Made by a program: the position numbers and the translations under genes
Source of the DNA: Torymus aiolomorphi
Taxonomy: Eukaryota > Arthropoda > Insecta > Hymenoptera > Torymidae
Reading direction: 5' to 3'
Assembly (NCBI GenBank): GCA_036365515.1
Contig: CM070876.1
Location: 95,923,300-95,987,299 of the forward strand
DNA: 64,000 nt
The notes under the pieces: model-generated
What the model saw: only the letters and a program-made list of their open reading frames with translations
Databases searched by the model: none
Told to the model about the DNA's origin: nothing
Part shown: positions 21,170-31,895 of the stretch, piece after piece
Position numbering within the stretch: the stretch's first letter is position 1
Layout of the letters: each line of letters begins with the position of its first letter

Positions 21170-22632
21170 TTGATTGGGTTGATCAATACATCGATCGGCC
21201 TGTGAAGTTCCAAAATACCACCAATAAAAAGAGAATGTTGCACCTAACAATAAAGTACAATACCGCGAATTAATGTGAATGTAACTTTCCAAGATATCCG
21301 TACCGATACCTTACTAATACCGAATCAATAACAAAATTAACTGGTTAATGAAAGTTATAATTATGTGGAACTGTTAGAGGGTAAAGTGGGTAGTAAAAAG
21401 TATAATACCGCGAGCTAATATAACCATCGATTAGACTGATCAATGTATCGATAACGAAATCGATCAACCAATGAGGTTCCAAAACATCTTCATTTAAAAG
21501 AAGATATAGCACCTTATAAAAAAGTCTAATGCCGCAAATCGATCTGACGATAATTTCCAGTGGAAAATCATGACAATATCGAGCCAATATCTTGATCAGT
21601 GTACTAAACTCTCTCTATTTTCTCATCTTGTATTGAGGTTTACGTAAAGGGTTGTTTGCGTGCTTGATAATAACAATAAACTAATTTTTATTGTAGTTTT
21701 TCGTAGCATGTATCAGGAACATATAAGCTAAGAAGGTGTCACATATGTAACAGTCATAAGTAGGGTATTATACTATCTGATCAGTTGATTATTATGACGA
21801 ACTACTAACCATACAAGTGATAACGTCTCATCCGTTATACTTGTCATAAGAAACAACCAGCGAAAAGAGTTTAAGTAGTTGTAATGATCATCGATTGGAT
21901 CAATCGACATATCGATAACGAAATCGATCGATCTGTGAAGTTCCAAAATACCTCCAATAAAAAGAGAATGTTGCATCCAACAATAAAGTACAATACCGCG
22001 AATTAATGTGAATGTAACTTTTCAAGATATCCGTACCAATACCTTACTAATACCGAATCAATAACAAAATTAATTGGTTAATGAAAGTTATAAATATGCG
22101 GTACTGTTAGAGGGTAAAGTGGGTAGTAAAAAAGTATAATACCGCGAGCTGATATAACCATCGATTAGACTGATCAATGTATCGATAACGAAATCGATCA
22201 AGCAATGAGGTTCCAAAACATTTTCATTTAAAAGAAGATATGGTACCTTATACAAAAGTCTAATACCGCGGCTCGATCTGACCGTAATTTCCGGTAGTAA
22301 ATCGTGCCAATACCGTACCAATACGTTGATCAGTGTACTAAACTCTCTCTATTTTCTCATCCTGCCTTGAAGTTTACGTAGAGGGGAGTTTGTGTACTTG
22401 GAAATCATAATAAATGAATTTTTATTACAGTTTTTTGCAGTATGTATCAGGAACATATAAGTTAAGAAAGTGGTACATGTGAATATAGTCATAAATAAAC
22501 CATTATACCGGCTGGTCAGTTCGCCATTATGACGGACTACTTGGCATAGAAGCGACGACACCTCATTCATTGCACTTATGATAAGAGACAGCCAGCGAAA
22601 AATCTTCAAGGCGATACACATAAAGTAGGTGT
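21170..22632. repeat. Two-copy 733-bp tandem repeat with internal sub-repeats
   Basis: Copy A (about 21170-21900) and copy B (about 21901-22632) align end to end. For example, GAGAATGTTG is at 21231 and again at 21964. Within each copy a shorter motif recurs about 260 bp apart: GATCAATxxATCGAT, then GAGGTTCCAAAA or GAAGTTCCAAAA, then AATxCCGC. This gives a higher-order arrangement like a small satellite block. Confidence 0.85.
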
Positions 22633-23335
22633 AGCTTAACGTGTGCTAGTGGGGAGGCCCCCAATGCAGTGGTTATCATTCTATTTTTGTAGCTTTTTAA
22701 TAAACCTACTCACTCAGATGTCTCTCTGCTAACTCGGGTCGATTTAATTTTATATTAATATTAACTTTCTATGTAAAATTAATACATAGGCATTTCCTAA
22801 AGATAGTTTTGTAATAAATAAACTTAAATAAACAATAATTAAACATAAACTAATAATTTAAAATATTTCTTGGGTAAAACGCTGTACAAGCTCTGAATCA
22901 GTGCTTATATGAACTTTTCTCAAATAATTTATAAATTATTTGGATAATAAAGCAGAAAAATGTCTCTGATATCGGCTGAGATTGAATGTTTTCGTGAGAA
23001 AAGAATTTTAGAGTATTCGCCGGACGTAATAAGAGTAAACCGAGAGTTTTGTTCCATCTCTCTTAATATCGTATGATTTTAGAAGCTTCTTGAAAAATGA
23101 TTTCTACTTCCTCCGCGATGTGAAATATGAACACAGAATCCGATTTTCTGCAAGTTTCTACAGACTCTAGGCGTGATAAGAGTGTAACTTATACTTCAAT
23201 TTTCGCAAACTTTTACAAAAATGATGATTAGAGCCCCTGCTGTCCTCCAGTCTGCCGCAAGGTTTGTTCGGGGACACATCTCTCTCTCTCTCTCTCGCTA
23301 TTAACCAGTCAACCACCATCTACCTATACAACAAC
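22633..23335. other. Non-coding stretch before the acidic ORF
   Basis: AT-rich, with a short CT microsatellite at 23280-23297 just upstream of the acidic ORF. No gene seen; it may include that ORF's promoter and 5' UTR. Confidence 0.35.
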
Positions 23336-23851
23336 ATGCAGCATAGCATCGAAGTAGCGTTCATCGATATGCCTGTCATGGCATCACCGCCTCAAGAGCT
23401 TGCTGCCTTTGTCAACGAGCTCATCGATGGGGGAGAACCACGCATGGCTAACGACATCGGCCAACGCGTGCAATCCCCAGTGCTACAGGCGGCTCTACTA
23501 GAGGAGCAGGAGCGCCAGGTACAAGTAGAGGAGGATGCTGCCCTTGCAGATCTATTACAAGAGGCCTTCGATGAGGATGCCACTGAGGAGGTGGACAGTG
23601 GGTTCGATAGTGATGGTTTTGAGGAGGAAGACCAGCCGATGGATGGGGTGGAGGAAGAGGCTGAGGGAATAGATTCAGATTCCGAAACGATCGATAATAA
23701 TCCCCCGGAAGTGCAAGATCGTGAAAGTGACAGTTCCGATGATAGTGATATGGACATGGATGAGGTTACACTCCGACGTACGATGTGTGTGCATGCGATG
23801 AAGAAATGTTACGTATGCGTCGACGATTGCGGAGCATTCAACACCGCATAA
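23336..23851 (+). CDS. Acidic protein of unknown function
   Basis: The first in-frame ATG is at 23336 (MQHSIEVAFIDMPVM), giving 171 residues. After a short hydrophobic N-terminus the protein becomes strongly acidic (EEVDSGFDSDGFEEEDQPMD and more Asp/Glu/Ser runs). It ends in a Cys-containing tail (MKKCYVCVDDCG). Its base composition is much more GC-balanced than its surroundings, and frame and codon use look like real coding sequence. I do not recognise the family. Its 3' end overlaps the next ORF by 46 nt in another frame, so the two could be separate genes, one gene split by an indel, or joined by frameshifting or splicing. Confidence 0.5.
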   Translation: MQHSIEVAFIDMPVMASPPQELAAFVNELIDGGEPRMANDIGQRVQSPVLQAALLEEQERQVQVEEDAALADLLQEAFDEDATEEVDSGFDSDGFEEEDQPMDGVEEEAEGIDSDSETIDNNPPEVQDRESDSSDDSDMDMDEVTLRRTMCVHAMKKCYVCVDDCGAFNTA

Positions 23852-24042
23852 GACGCCGCCGTCGAGATGAGGTGTATGATGTACCACGTCGTTATCAAGA
23901 TATGTGCTACGGTTGTGCAAAACGGGTTTGGTGCCAGCGCAATCGTCGGTGGATTCGCTGTACATGTTGCGGATTCTGGTTGTGCCCGGGCTGTAACGTA
24001 GACCCGGTGCACTGCCAGAACGAGGGACAATTTTTGCCATGA
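23806..24042 (+). CDS. Arg-rich protein with Cys-rich zinc-binding-like C-terminus
   Basis: Using the ATG at 23806 gives 78 residues. A very basic N-terminus (RRRLRSIQHRIRRRRRDE) is followed by a Cys cluster, CYGC, then CQRN, CTCCGFWLCPGC and VDPVHC. The spacing (CxxC, CxCC, LCxxC, H/C) resembles the cysteine-rich DNA-binding tail of piggyBac-type transposases. The match is only in rhythm and no transposase core is present. It might bind nucleic acid, acting with or as part of the acidic ORF. Confidence 0.45.
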   Translation: MLRMRRRLRSIQHRIRRRRRDEVYDVPRRYQDMCYGCAKRVWCQRNRRWIRCTCCGFWLCPGCNVDPVHCQNEGQFLP

Positions 24043-24078
24043 TGCCACGCATCGTGGCGTCGTAAATAGTTTATAGTG

Positions 24079-24180
24079 TTTAAGTAACAAAGTGTTTAGT
24101 TCTAAGTAACAAAGTGGAAAAAACAAAGTGACAAAGTGTTAGCATAGTGCTTAGTTCTAAGTAACAAAGTGGCGAAATTA
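24079..24180. repeat. Irregular repeat of TAAGTAACAAAGTG
   Basis: Several spaced copies of a TTCTAAGTAACAAAGTG word follow directly after the Cys-rich ORF. This may be part of its 3' UTR. Confidence 0.6.
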
Positions 24181-24286
24181 AAACAACAAAAAAAAAGCAA
24201 AGTGCCAAAGTGTGTGGTAATAACAGCCACAGCAGTAGTCGAAGTTCCGGAACAAACCATGTAAGTATATAATATCCTTATTAAAA

Positions 24287-24289
<3 letters not shown>

Positions 24290-24329
<40 letters not shown>

Positions 24330-24330
24330 G
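24290..24330. repeat. GT microsatellite
   Basis: About 19 GT dinucleotides in a row. Confidence 0.95.
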
Positions 24331-24543
24331 GCGCAGGAGGAAGCTGCAGCTGCTCCCCACTACTACTACCGATGGTGGGGAGTTATAGCTCGTAGCCGTG
24401 GCTGACTGCACGATCGTGTAGTTTGCCCGGGGCAGCGGGCCGTGTCAGACGGGGAATCCCTGCACCATCTGCCACTTGTGTGTATAGTGAGCACTCTGAA
24501 GCAGCGAGCGCTCTACGGTAAGATTGTGGGGATACTGCCGATC

Positions 24544-24544
<1 letters not shown>

Positions 24545-24584
<40 letters not shown>

Positions 24585-24681
24585 GTGTGTGTGGTGTGTG
24601 TGTGTGCGCGCGTGCGTGCGTGCATGCGTGCATGCGTACGTGTGTGTGTGTGAGTGTGTGTGTGCGTGCGTGCGTGCGTGT

Positions 24682-24717
<36 letters not shown>

Positions 24718-24725
24718 GTGTGTGA
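24545..24725. repeat. Compound CT and GT/GC microsatellite
   Basis: A CT tract of about 19 units switches to a 140-bp GT tract with TGCG interruptions. Long open frames here on both strands are artefacts of the repeat. Confidence 0.95.
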
Positions 24726-24880
24726 CTGTTTATAAATCATAGTTTCAAATTTTGAATATTGTGCCACTATGGGGCAGCCAGAGTTTAATATTCTAGAGTT
24801 AAATTGTAAAGTTAAATTTTAAATGATAGAGTTCAATATTATATAAATTTTAAAAGTTCAAATTATATTTTAAATTTTGA

Positions 24881-25040
24881 AATCACAGAGTTAAGTTTAA
24901 ATCATAATTTTAAATTTTGAAATCATAGAGTTAAGTTTAAATCATAATTTTAAATTTTGAAATCATAGAGTTAAGTTTAAATCATAATTTTAAATTTTGA
25001 AATCATAGAGTTAAGTTTAAATCATAATTTTGAATTTTGA
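24881..25040. repeat. 40-bp AT-rich tandem array
   Basis: Four near-identical 40-bp units occupy 24881-25040, with degenerate half-copies to the left. The array is bracketed by direct copies of TTTTGAATATTGTG followed by a GGGGCAG word (24750 and 25033). Confidence 0.9.
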
Positions 25041-25044
25041 ATAT

Positions 25045-25146
25045 TGTGGCACCATGGGGCAGACATAATAAACCCCCACACCAGAAAGGGTTAATGACCT
25101 CAAAGTCGGTGGTGAGGGTTTGTTGTGTCTGCCCCATGGTGCCACA
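25045..25146. repeat. Hairpin (perfect 20-bp inverted repeat, longer imperfect stem)
   Basis: TGTGGCACCATGGGGCAGAC at 25045-25064 is the exact reverse complement of 25127-25146. Pairing extends imperfectly a further 20 bp inward. It looks like the end of a small foldback element. Confidence 0.85.
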
Positions 25147-25749
25147 GTAACTACTCCAACAGTTTTGAAGTACTTATATCTCATTCCCTCGTCAAGCACG
25201 AATTTTTTCCATTTTCATCGTTTTAAAGCCACTGTGCGGTGTAGGAGTCGGCGATGTTGCCAACCTTTCCAGCTTCGTCTGCTCTGCTGTTCTCTCGGAC
25301 TCGGCTATTCGCCTTTATCCGTAGCTTCCGCGCGGCGATTTTTGGTCAGCACCACCAGCGGCGCCGAGAGCCTCCTTCAGTCCCTCTCGCTCTCACGCCG
25401 GTTCTCTTCGCTGGTGCGGCTTGATCCGCTTGGTCGTGACGAGACTGGACGCGACTCAATTGTAGTGTTCGTCGCGAATCTAATTTGCGCCTCCGGTCCT
25501 GCCGTCCAAACTGCTTGACTGTAGTCGGCGCAATGGTCTTCTCGGGCGCATTGGCTAGCGTTCTCGGCGTGACGAGCATGGTTCTTCACCTGGATATCGC
25601 GAAGCAGGCGATGTTGCTCGGCCGCCCAGGTACCGATAGAAAAAACCGTGAGCTCGCAATTTGCTTACCGCCCCGATCCTGGTCGCGCACTGCTCCAAAA
25701 TTGATCCGTTGGCCCTGCGTCGGCTTCTCTTTCCTTTCCTCTCTCTCTC

Positions 25750-25830
<81 letters not shown>
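25147..25830. other. Non-coding stretch ending in a CT microsatellite
   Basis: 25147-25740 is GC-balanced and gives open frames, but none has a recognisable product. 25741-25830 is an almost pure CT tract of about 40 units. Confidence 0.5.
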
Positions 25831-25833
<3 letters not shown>

Positions 25834-25912
25834 GGATATGTGGATGGTGGAAGGTCGGAGTTATAGGCACGATAATTTACTAATCACATACACCTTAATG
25901 TGTATATATATA
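25831..25912. repeat. Repeated cassette, copy 1
   Basis: About 70 bp starting TAAGGATATGTGGATGGTGG recur at 33841-33905 with about six mismatches. In both places the cassette has a CT-rich tract on its left and a TA tract on its right, so the whole unit was probably duplicated. Confidence 0.8.
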
Positions 25913-25913
25913 T

Positions 25914-26151
25914 TGTTACACACACACACACACACACACATACACACACATACAATAATTAATAACAACTATTAATAAAAAGAACAACATTTAATTTATT
26001 TAAGTTCGTAAACACATACGATAAAACGTATTATATATAACAAGCGCTCGAATCAACTAACTAAACTGAATCGAATCGAGAACAACAAACTAATCGCTTA
26101 GCAACGCCTTCGTTCCTCACATATTTGATGATGGTTGACGAACACTTAACA
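25914..26151 (-). repeat. 3' LTR of the deleted element
   Basis: Begins TGTTACAC and ends CTTAACA. It is a direct copy of 27763-27975, and is longer because of a CA microsatellite near its start. Confidence 0.9.
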
Positions 26152-26369
26152 TTATTCCCCCTCCTTTCAGATTGTCGTCCCGACAATCGTAAGATCAAAC
26201 TAAAGAGAAGGCGTCTTCTTCAAGCAGGCTGATTCTGGCTCACCCGACCAAAAGAGCCCATCTCTTGAAAAATAGTCCTCCTCATCCAAAACCGAAACAA
26301 AATGGCATCATTTTCAAGCGGGCTGATTCTTGGCTCACCCGGCCAGTGTCCGTCTCTTGAATTGGTCCA

Positions 26370-26540
26370 TTTTGAAATCATCTTGAAATCATCTTAAAAT
26401 CATCTTGAAATCATCTTGAAATCATCTTGAAATCATCTTGAAATCCTCTTGAAATCCTCTTGAATTCCTCTTGAAATCATCTTGAAATCATCTTGAAATC
26501 ATCTTGAAATAATTTTGAAATCATCTTGAAATCTTTTTGG
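26370..26540. repeat. 11-bp minisatellite TTGAAATCATC
   Basis: About fourteen copies with a few substitutions lie between the integrase remnant and the 3' LTR. The flanking sequence repeats a word close to GGGCTGATTCTTGGCTCACC several times. 26152-26917 otherwise has no gene. Confidence 0.9.
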
Positions 26541-26917
26541 AATCGTCTATTTTTAAGCGGGTTGATCCTTGACTCATCCGGTAAAGGACCCGTCTCTTAA
26601 AATATAGAATCATCATCTTTGTGTATCATCATGTCACCATCGGTGGGTAAAGTCTTGTCGGTAATTCTTGGACACAAGTGGGGAGTTGGCACGCCGTGGT
26701 AACTCACCTTTGTCCCTGCTCTCGCATTTGCCCTGTATTTCACAGGAGAAACCACGGCTCAATATAACCGTGAATAGAGCAGAAGAAATTACCTATCATG
26801 GTAGATTGCCAAATGTTTTTCGTGCTGATTGGTAAATTTTATTGATGTTGGTTTTTATTTTCTGGATGTAACTGCCATAGTTAAGACAATCTTCTTCTTC
26901 TGGAGAACATCCGCGTA

Positions 26918-27472
26918 TCAAATCCAGAGGAAGTCTCTGCAGGTGTACATCTCCGCTGGTGAGGCCCCAGTTGTTGAGTGTAGCGAAAATCTGTAAGCAT
27001 CATAAATATCAGGTTTTAGGTTATAATCTAACCCTAAATCGACTGGTGTAACCGAATTTTCAACAAGTGGTCCCGTGTTTCCAAATGAACTATCACCTAA
27101 CCTAATTGTCTGTGTGTTTCTATTACGTGTGTAAACCACGTTTGTTGTTGGTGTTGTTTGTGTATTAGAATATGGGGTTGTACTCATCTGGTTTAATTTT
27201 TGTTGAAACGGAGCAAGTTTTTCCGGGAGAGAGAGTCGCTGTGCACGCTGGTCATCGATATTATGCTGATACTCGATTAATTCAGCGTCGCATATCCGTA
27301 ACTCGGTCGTGAGGTGTTTCTCCTCGGTGCTGTGATGTTGTAGTATCGCTTCAAGCTCATTAAGTTCCAAGAGTGTTTCACGAAGAAGAGTAGGCTGGAA
27401 TACACCGATCATCGATGAGATATCAGTCATCGTCGATGAGTCATCGGTCATCACACGCGCATCAGTCACCAA
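26918..27472 (-). pseudogene. Gag-like ORF joined to integrase tail
   Basis: The frame reads from a helical Glu/Leu-rich segment (LLELNELEAILQHHS) and a Thr/Asn-rich linker. At about 27004 it passes into DAYRFSLHSTTGASPAEMY. That is the classic end of a Gypsy integrase core (the AYN or AYR, H-S, T-G, P pattern). The junction therefore marks an internal deletion that removed most of pol yet left an open frame. The 27472 start has no ATG, so expression is unclear. Confidence 0.65.
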
Positions 27473-27565
27473 GTGTGCGCCAGTCGTCGAGCGCGAGTCA
27501 CCAGGCGAACTTAAATCGACGAGAATCGGATCAAAAATTGCAGGGTTAGGTGTACCTGTTTGATT

Positions 27566-27682
27566 TTAAATTAAATTTTCAGTAGCAGTAATGGTATTGG
27601 TGTCGGTGGCATTAACCACAGCACTTTCGGCATTAGAGCCTTCGGCAGTCTGTGCTCTGCTCCTCGTCTGAAAAGAGTACAT
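27566..27682 (-). pseudogene. Short gag N-terminal ORF
   Basis: The ATG at 27682 gives MYSFQTRSRAQTAEG and 38 codons to a stop. It lies just inside the 5' LTR where gag should begin. It is separated from the larger gag-like frame by a stop and frame change. Confidence 0.4.
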
Positions 27683-27745
27683 GTGGTGATGTACGCGTCG
27701 TTTTCGCTGATTTTTTAAATCCGTCCATTTCGTCTTCAGAATTTT

Positions 27746-27759
27746 CGGACGAACCCCCA
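27746..27759 (-). other. Putative primer binding site
   Basis: TGGGGGTTCGTCCG on the minus strand, four bases inside the 5' LTR. It resembles tRNA-Pro-type primer sites. Confidence 0.5.
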
Positions 27760-27762
27760 AAA

Positions 27763-27975
27763 TATTACACTCACACACAGATACAATAACAACCATTAAT
27801 AAAAAGAACAACATTTAATTTATTTAAGGTCGTAAACACATACGATAAAACGCATTGTATATAACAAGCTCTCGAATCAACTAACTAAACTGAATCGAAT
27901 CGAGAACAACAATCTAATTGCTTAGCAACCCCTTCGTTCCTCACATGTTTGATGATGGTAGACGAACACTTAACA
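27763..27975 (-). repeat. 5' LTR of the deleted element
   Basis: Direct copy of 25914-26151. Its plus-strand start reads TATTAC, so the terminal TG has decayed. Confidence 0.9.
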
Positions 27976-28216
27976 GTATTCTTTATTGTTATACAGTACG
28001 AACGCTCTCAGCAATACAATAGTGTTTATTAATCTGTCAAACACTCTGACACGATGTTGCCCGTGGCACGCTCCATAATGCACTGGACTTATAAGCCGGA
28101 CGCGCGGGGCGGCGCTCGCCCTAAAACCAACGACTGTCGAATACTAGAGAGTGAGGATAACATGAGTCGACGAAGAAAGAACACAGCTTAGCCGGCTCGT
28201 ATTCTCAATACTCCCT
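27976..28216 (-). repeat. LTR-like 3' end of the Copia element
   Basis: On the minus strand a purine run (GGCCCGGAAGGGAG) is followed by a segment containing GCTTATAAGT and, downstream, AATAAA. This is the layout of a Copia LTR with promoter and polyadenylation signal. No second copy was found at the other end, so it is putative. Confidence 0.45.
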
Positions 28217-28267
28217 TCCGGGCCGCTGAAGCTGTGTCACCATCCTAATGGCATTTCAGCTAATTTT

Positions 28268-29263
28268 TCATGCAATTTCACGATATGGTATGTTTTCGTT
28301 ACTTTCTGTTGCTACGAGAGTGTCAATATTTTCAGTCTCTTCTTGCTCTTTTCGCTCTCGATTTGCAACCTGATTTGTAATCATAGGTGTTCGCTGTGGG
28401 TGCATGTCCTGAAAACCAAATTTAGTTATCATTTTCATGATGTACTTTTCTTGGTTGATTTTCAATACTCTCGCTTCTCTGTCTCTTTTCATTTCCAATC
28501 CAAGAAAAGATTTAGGTTCACCTATATCAGTCATTTCAAAGCTTCTATTAAGATTCTGTTTCATCTCGCGCATTTTCTCACTATCGTTACATGCTAATAG
28601 TATATCATCGGCATACAGAATGAGAATTAGAAATTTGTTACCTTCACGCCAGGTAAACAGACACGCCTCGTTATTGTCTGGTTTCAATCCAAATTTCATT
28701 ATAATTTCAGTGAATTTTTCATTCCAGCATTTTGGGCTCACTTTCAAGTCATACAAGGCTTTTTCCAGCTTGCATATTTTCTGTCGTTTAACTTCTGTCG
28801 CACATTCAATTCCATCTGGAATTTCCATGCAAACTAGAACATGCAAGTGCCGTTCAAAACTGCTGTTTTGAACGGCACTGTCTGTCTTAACATCCATTTG
28901 ACAGAATTCAAGATTATATTTATTTGCTATTGCAAGCATCATACGCATCAGAGGTAAACGAGAGACAGGCACATATGTTTCCTGTAAATCATACTCATTT
29001 TTATCTTTAAAGCCCCGAATGACCAAGCAAGCTTTATATTTTAAATTTTCATCAGACTCAATCTTTTTCTTTAACACCCATCTCGAATCAATGATGTTTT
29101 GTCGCTTACCGTCGCTAGGTACAGTTTCTCTGTCGACTAATTTCCATACCTTATTTTTGTACACTGAGTCAATTTCTTCCTTAATCACTTCAGTCCATTT
29201 TAATCTATCAGTCGCTTTCATGGCTTCTTGATAATTTACAGGATCACCATTTATTTCGGCCAA
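28268..29263 (-). pseudogene. Copia reverse transcriptase, RNase H missing
   Basis: Copia RT landmarks are clear: WTEVIKEEIDSV, DSRWVLKKK, a LPLMRMMLAIA-type helix, ALYDLKVSPKCW, and the catalytic LILYADDILLAC. Here Q-S-P-R is replaced by V-S-P-K. The frame ends soon after IPYREIA, just where RNase H normally begins. The sequence then enters the LTR-like segment within 50 bp. The missing RNase H implies an internal deletion. Confidence 0.85.
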
Positions 29264-29418
29264 TAGAGCATGAGTCGTTTCGTCACTTGATTCCGTCTCT
29301 TTTCGTGTGATTTCTTTTAACTTTCGTGGGCGATCACGACCTCTTTTTGTCTCTCCCTCCGTTTCAGTTGTTTCTATTTCGAACTTAATAAACCAGGTGT
29401 TTGTATCTATTTCAGAGT

Positions 29419-30130
29419 TCAGTCTCCCAGTCGCTTTTCTGTCTTTCTGTATTTGTTTCCAAATACAAGCTTTTCATTGAAATTGACATCACGGCTCTCG
29501 TAGATGTTTCCTTCTTCTGGTTTGAGGAGAAGATAACCGTTCTCTTTGTATCCTACTAACACAACTCTTTGTCCAATAAATCTAAATATCGGACCAGTTT
29601 TTCGCTGTATTTTCATGTACGCAATACATCCAAAATGCTTTAGTTGTGTAATATCAACTCTGTGATTTGGTTTAAAGACATGAATAGGTGGTTCCATATT
29701 ATTTGACGCATGTGGTATTCTGTTGTATGCATAAACTGCTGCATTTAATGCCAGATCTCACATGTTTTCTGGAAGTCTAGAATCATACACCAACGCTTGC
29801 ACTTTCCTCTCGATCGTTTGATTGAATCTTTCAGAAACACCATTATGTTGGGGCGTATCAGGACACGCTAACTAGTTCAGCACCCAACCGCTTCAGAACT
29901 TCTGTTGTATAACCACTCGTGAATTCCGCTCCCTGATCGCTTCGCAAATAACAAACCTTTGCGTCTTTTCTTAGCAAATTTCGGGCACTTCGCACAAAAG
30001 ATTCGAAACAGTATCCTGTCTCATCTTTTGTTTTCATTGGATAAGCCATGGCTAAATGAGAAAAATCATCCACGAAGACAGAAATATATTTGTATCGTTT
30101 CGGATACATAGCAGGGCTTATCATATCCAT
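29419..30130 (-). pseudogene. Copia integrase, interrupted
   Basis: 29858-30130 holds the core with [14 protein letters not shown] (first D) and [12 protein letters not shown] (second D). The catalytic Glu lies in NGVSERFN at about 29,840. The frame is broken between 29700 and 29858 by an in-frame TGA and an upstream shift. 29419-29697 (LKHFGCIAYMKI, VLVGYKENGYLL) is the usual Copia integrase C-terminal region. Confidence 0.8.
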
Positions 30131-30929
30131 AATATCAGCATATATGATCTGTAAAGGCTGTCACTCTCTGTCTTGAATGGTAATGAGTTTATTTTTGAGA
30201 TCATACACACTTCGCAATTTCGAATTGGATCGTCAAAAACTGTTTTTTTTCAAAACTTCAATCTCTGGAAATCTCTTTTGCAATTCGTTCCAGTATCCAA
30301 CTGATGCATGTCCCATACGAACATGCCAGAGCATAGCTTGCTTGTTAACTTGTGTTTTGTTCGATTACTTTTCCAATTCTACGTCGTATGTTGGTTTTTC
30401 ATTTTCAGTCGCTTCATTTATATCGCTTAATTTTCTATCTCGTATAGTATTTTCGAAGTCGGAACAAAACACATCGTTTGATTCTCCGTCTCTGTTTCCA
30501 GTCTCATTTTCGATTTCACTCGCTTCCACTATTTCAATCGCTTTTCGTTTATTCATATTTCTCGTGGTTACATAGGCTATTATCCTGTTTTTATTTAAGT
30601 TACAATCAACATTCGCTTTATTAATTTCACATTCTATTATCCAATACGGTTTCTTATAAATACCCGAAAGAAAGCATTTTTTGGATAATGGATCATATAC
30701 ATCAATTTGTTCATCATTATAATAAACGCACAGTCCTAAATCGATAAATTTTCACAATGACAATAGGTTCTCTGACAAATTTTCAGTGTAAATGACGTTA
30801 TCAAGTTTTAATAATTTATTCTCATTCGCATGTACTTCAATTGTACCGACTCCCTCCGATTTTAAGTTCGGATTTTCGTTTTTGCTTGCATTTTATTTCG
30901 TCTTTCGCTTCTCTATAGCTTTTGAAAAT

Positions 30930-31000
30930 TAATCTCGAATTTTTTAAATGTTCTGTCGCTTCGGTATCTACCAAAAATCGAGATAATAGGGCATTGCTAT
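30930..31000 (-). pseudogene. Copia protease remnant
   Basis: The frame reads FLVDTEATEHL at about 30,950-30,975. The active-site triplet of Copia proteases is Asp-Ser/Thr-Gly followed by A-T/S-x-H. Here Gly is replaced by Glu, so the site is non-functional. Confidence 0.65.
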
Positions 31001-31045
31001 TTTCAAACTGATTTAATGCAAGTGTGTCTGTTACAAAATGGGTTT

Positions 31046-31895
31046 TTACATTTTGTGAGGTTCCAATCGAGTACTTACTATTATCACAATTAGTCGCCGC
31101 GTCTTTAGGTTTAACGCTCTCAGTTTTTCCGCCACCTCTTTCTCGACCTCTCTAGTTTTACCGTGTTTCCCGCGACCCTTGCTTTTCCTTTCTCGATCTT
31201 TTCGGATCACTCTAATAATCTGCATTATCGCCGTTACGTTTAATCCCGCTATAATGAACTCGGCTACCTCTACCTCTGCGATTATCCGTTCTATATCGTG
31301 TACTTTCGTACCTTGGATTGTCGCTTTGTTGATCTTTCTGTCGCTGCAGTCGCTGTGCGCAGTTGGCGGCGATGTGGTCAATGAATTATTTACATTCGAA
31401 GCACTGCTTCTTCCCGGTGCCGAGCCTGGGACAATTTTTGGACATGTATTCAAAACCATCGCACTCGTAGCATCTTACTTTGTCCAGGGCGCTTAAGTGT
31501 GCAGTTTTTTTGTCCGTCGCTGCCGTCGCTGTCTGCGTTTTGATACTCTCCACCTGCATAATATACAGCTTTATACTATCGTATGTTAATTTTTTATCCG
31601 CCATGCTTTTTGTCATGAAATCGGTATTTATTATTTGCGGTACTGCACTTACGACGCCACTGTAAAAGGCGTCCTTTTTCTCAATTTCGGATAAATCATC
31701 GACTTTAGTGAGATTATTATAAGATCTAATCACGTCCTCGAATCTGTCAATAAAAACACTCACTTTTTCCCTAGATGAATTGTATCGTAAGCTATAAAGT
31801 TGTCTACGTAGTGTCATAGATGTTATGTTATATATCGGCTCCTGAATCTCTACTACTTTCACGTGATATCTATCCGGTTTATGATTATATCCCAA
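31046..31895 (-). pseudogene. Copia Gag, C-terminal part with zinc knuckle
   Basis: 31386-31895 carries a Copia-type Gag segment (LRRQLYSLRYNSSREKVSVF, FYSGVVSAVPQIINTDF). It ends with a knuckle CYECDGFEYMSKNC, in which the expected His is Tyr or Met. A second CFECK start follows. The frame then shifts and 31046-31459 is out-of-frame continuation with little conserved content. Confidence 0.65.

Larger units (their letters stand above)
25914..27975 (-). mobile_element. Internally deleted LTR retrotransposon (minus strand)
   Basis: LTRs lie at 25914-26151 (3') and 27763-27975 (5'). On the minus strand a polypurine tract (GAAAGGAGGGGGAATAA) abuts the 3' LTR, and a TGGGGGTTCGTCCG primer-site-like word sits four bases after the 5' LTR. 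The 1.6-kb interior holds gag-like sequence joined directly to the tail of an integrase core. Protease, RT and RNase H are gone. No clean target duplication is visible, and the left flank is a TA microsatellite. Confidence 0.85.

Noticed and set aside
24378..24767. Ser/Leu, Cys/Val and His/Thr-rich ORFs on both strands
   Set aside because: Translations of CT and GT microsatellites.
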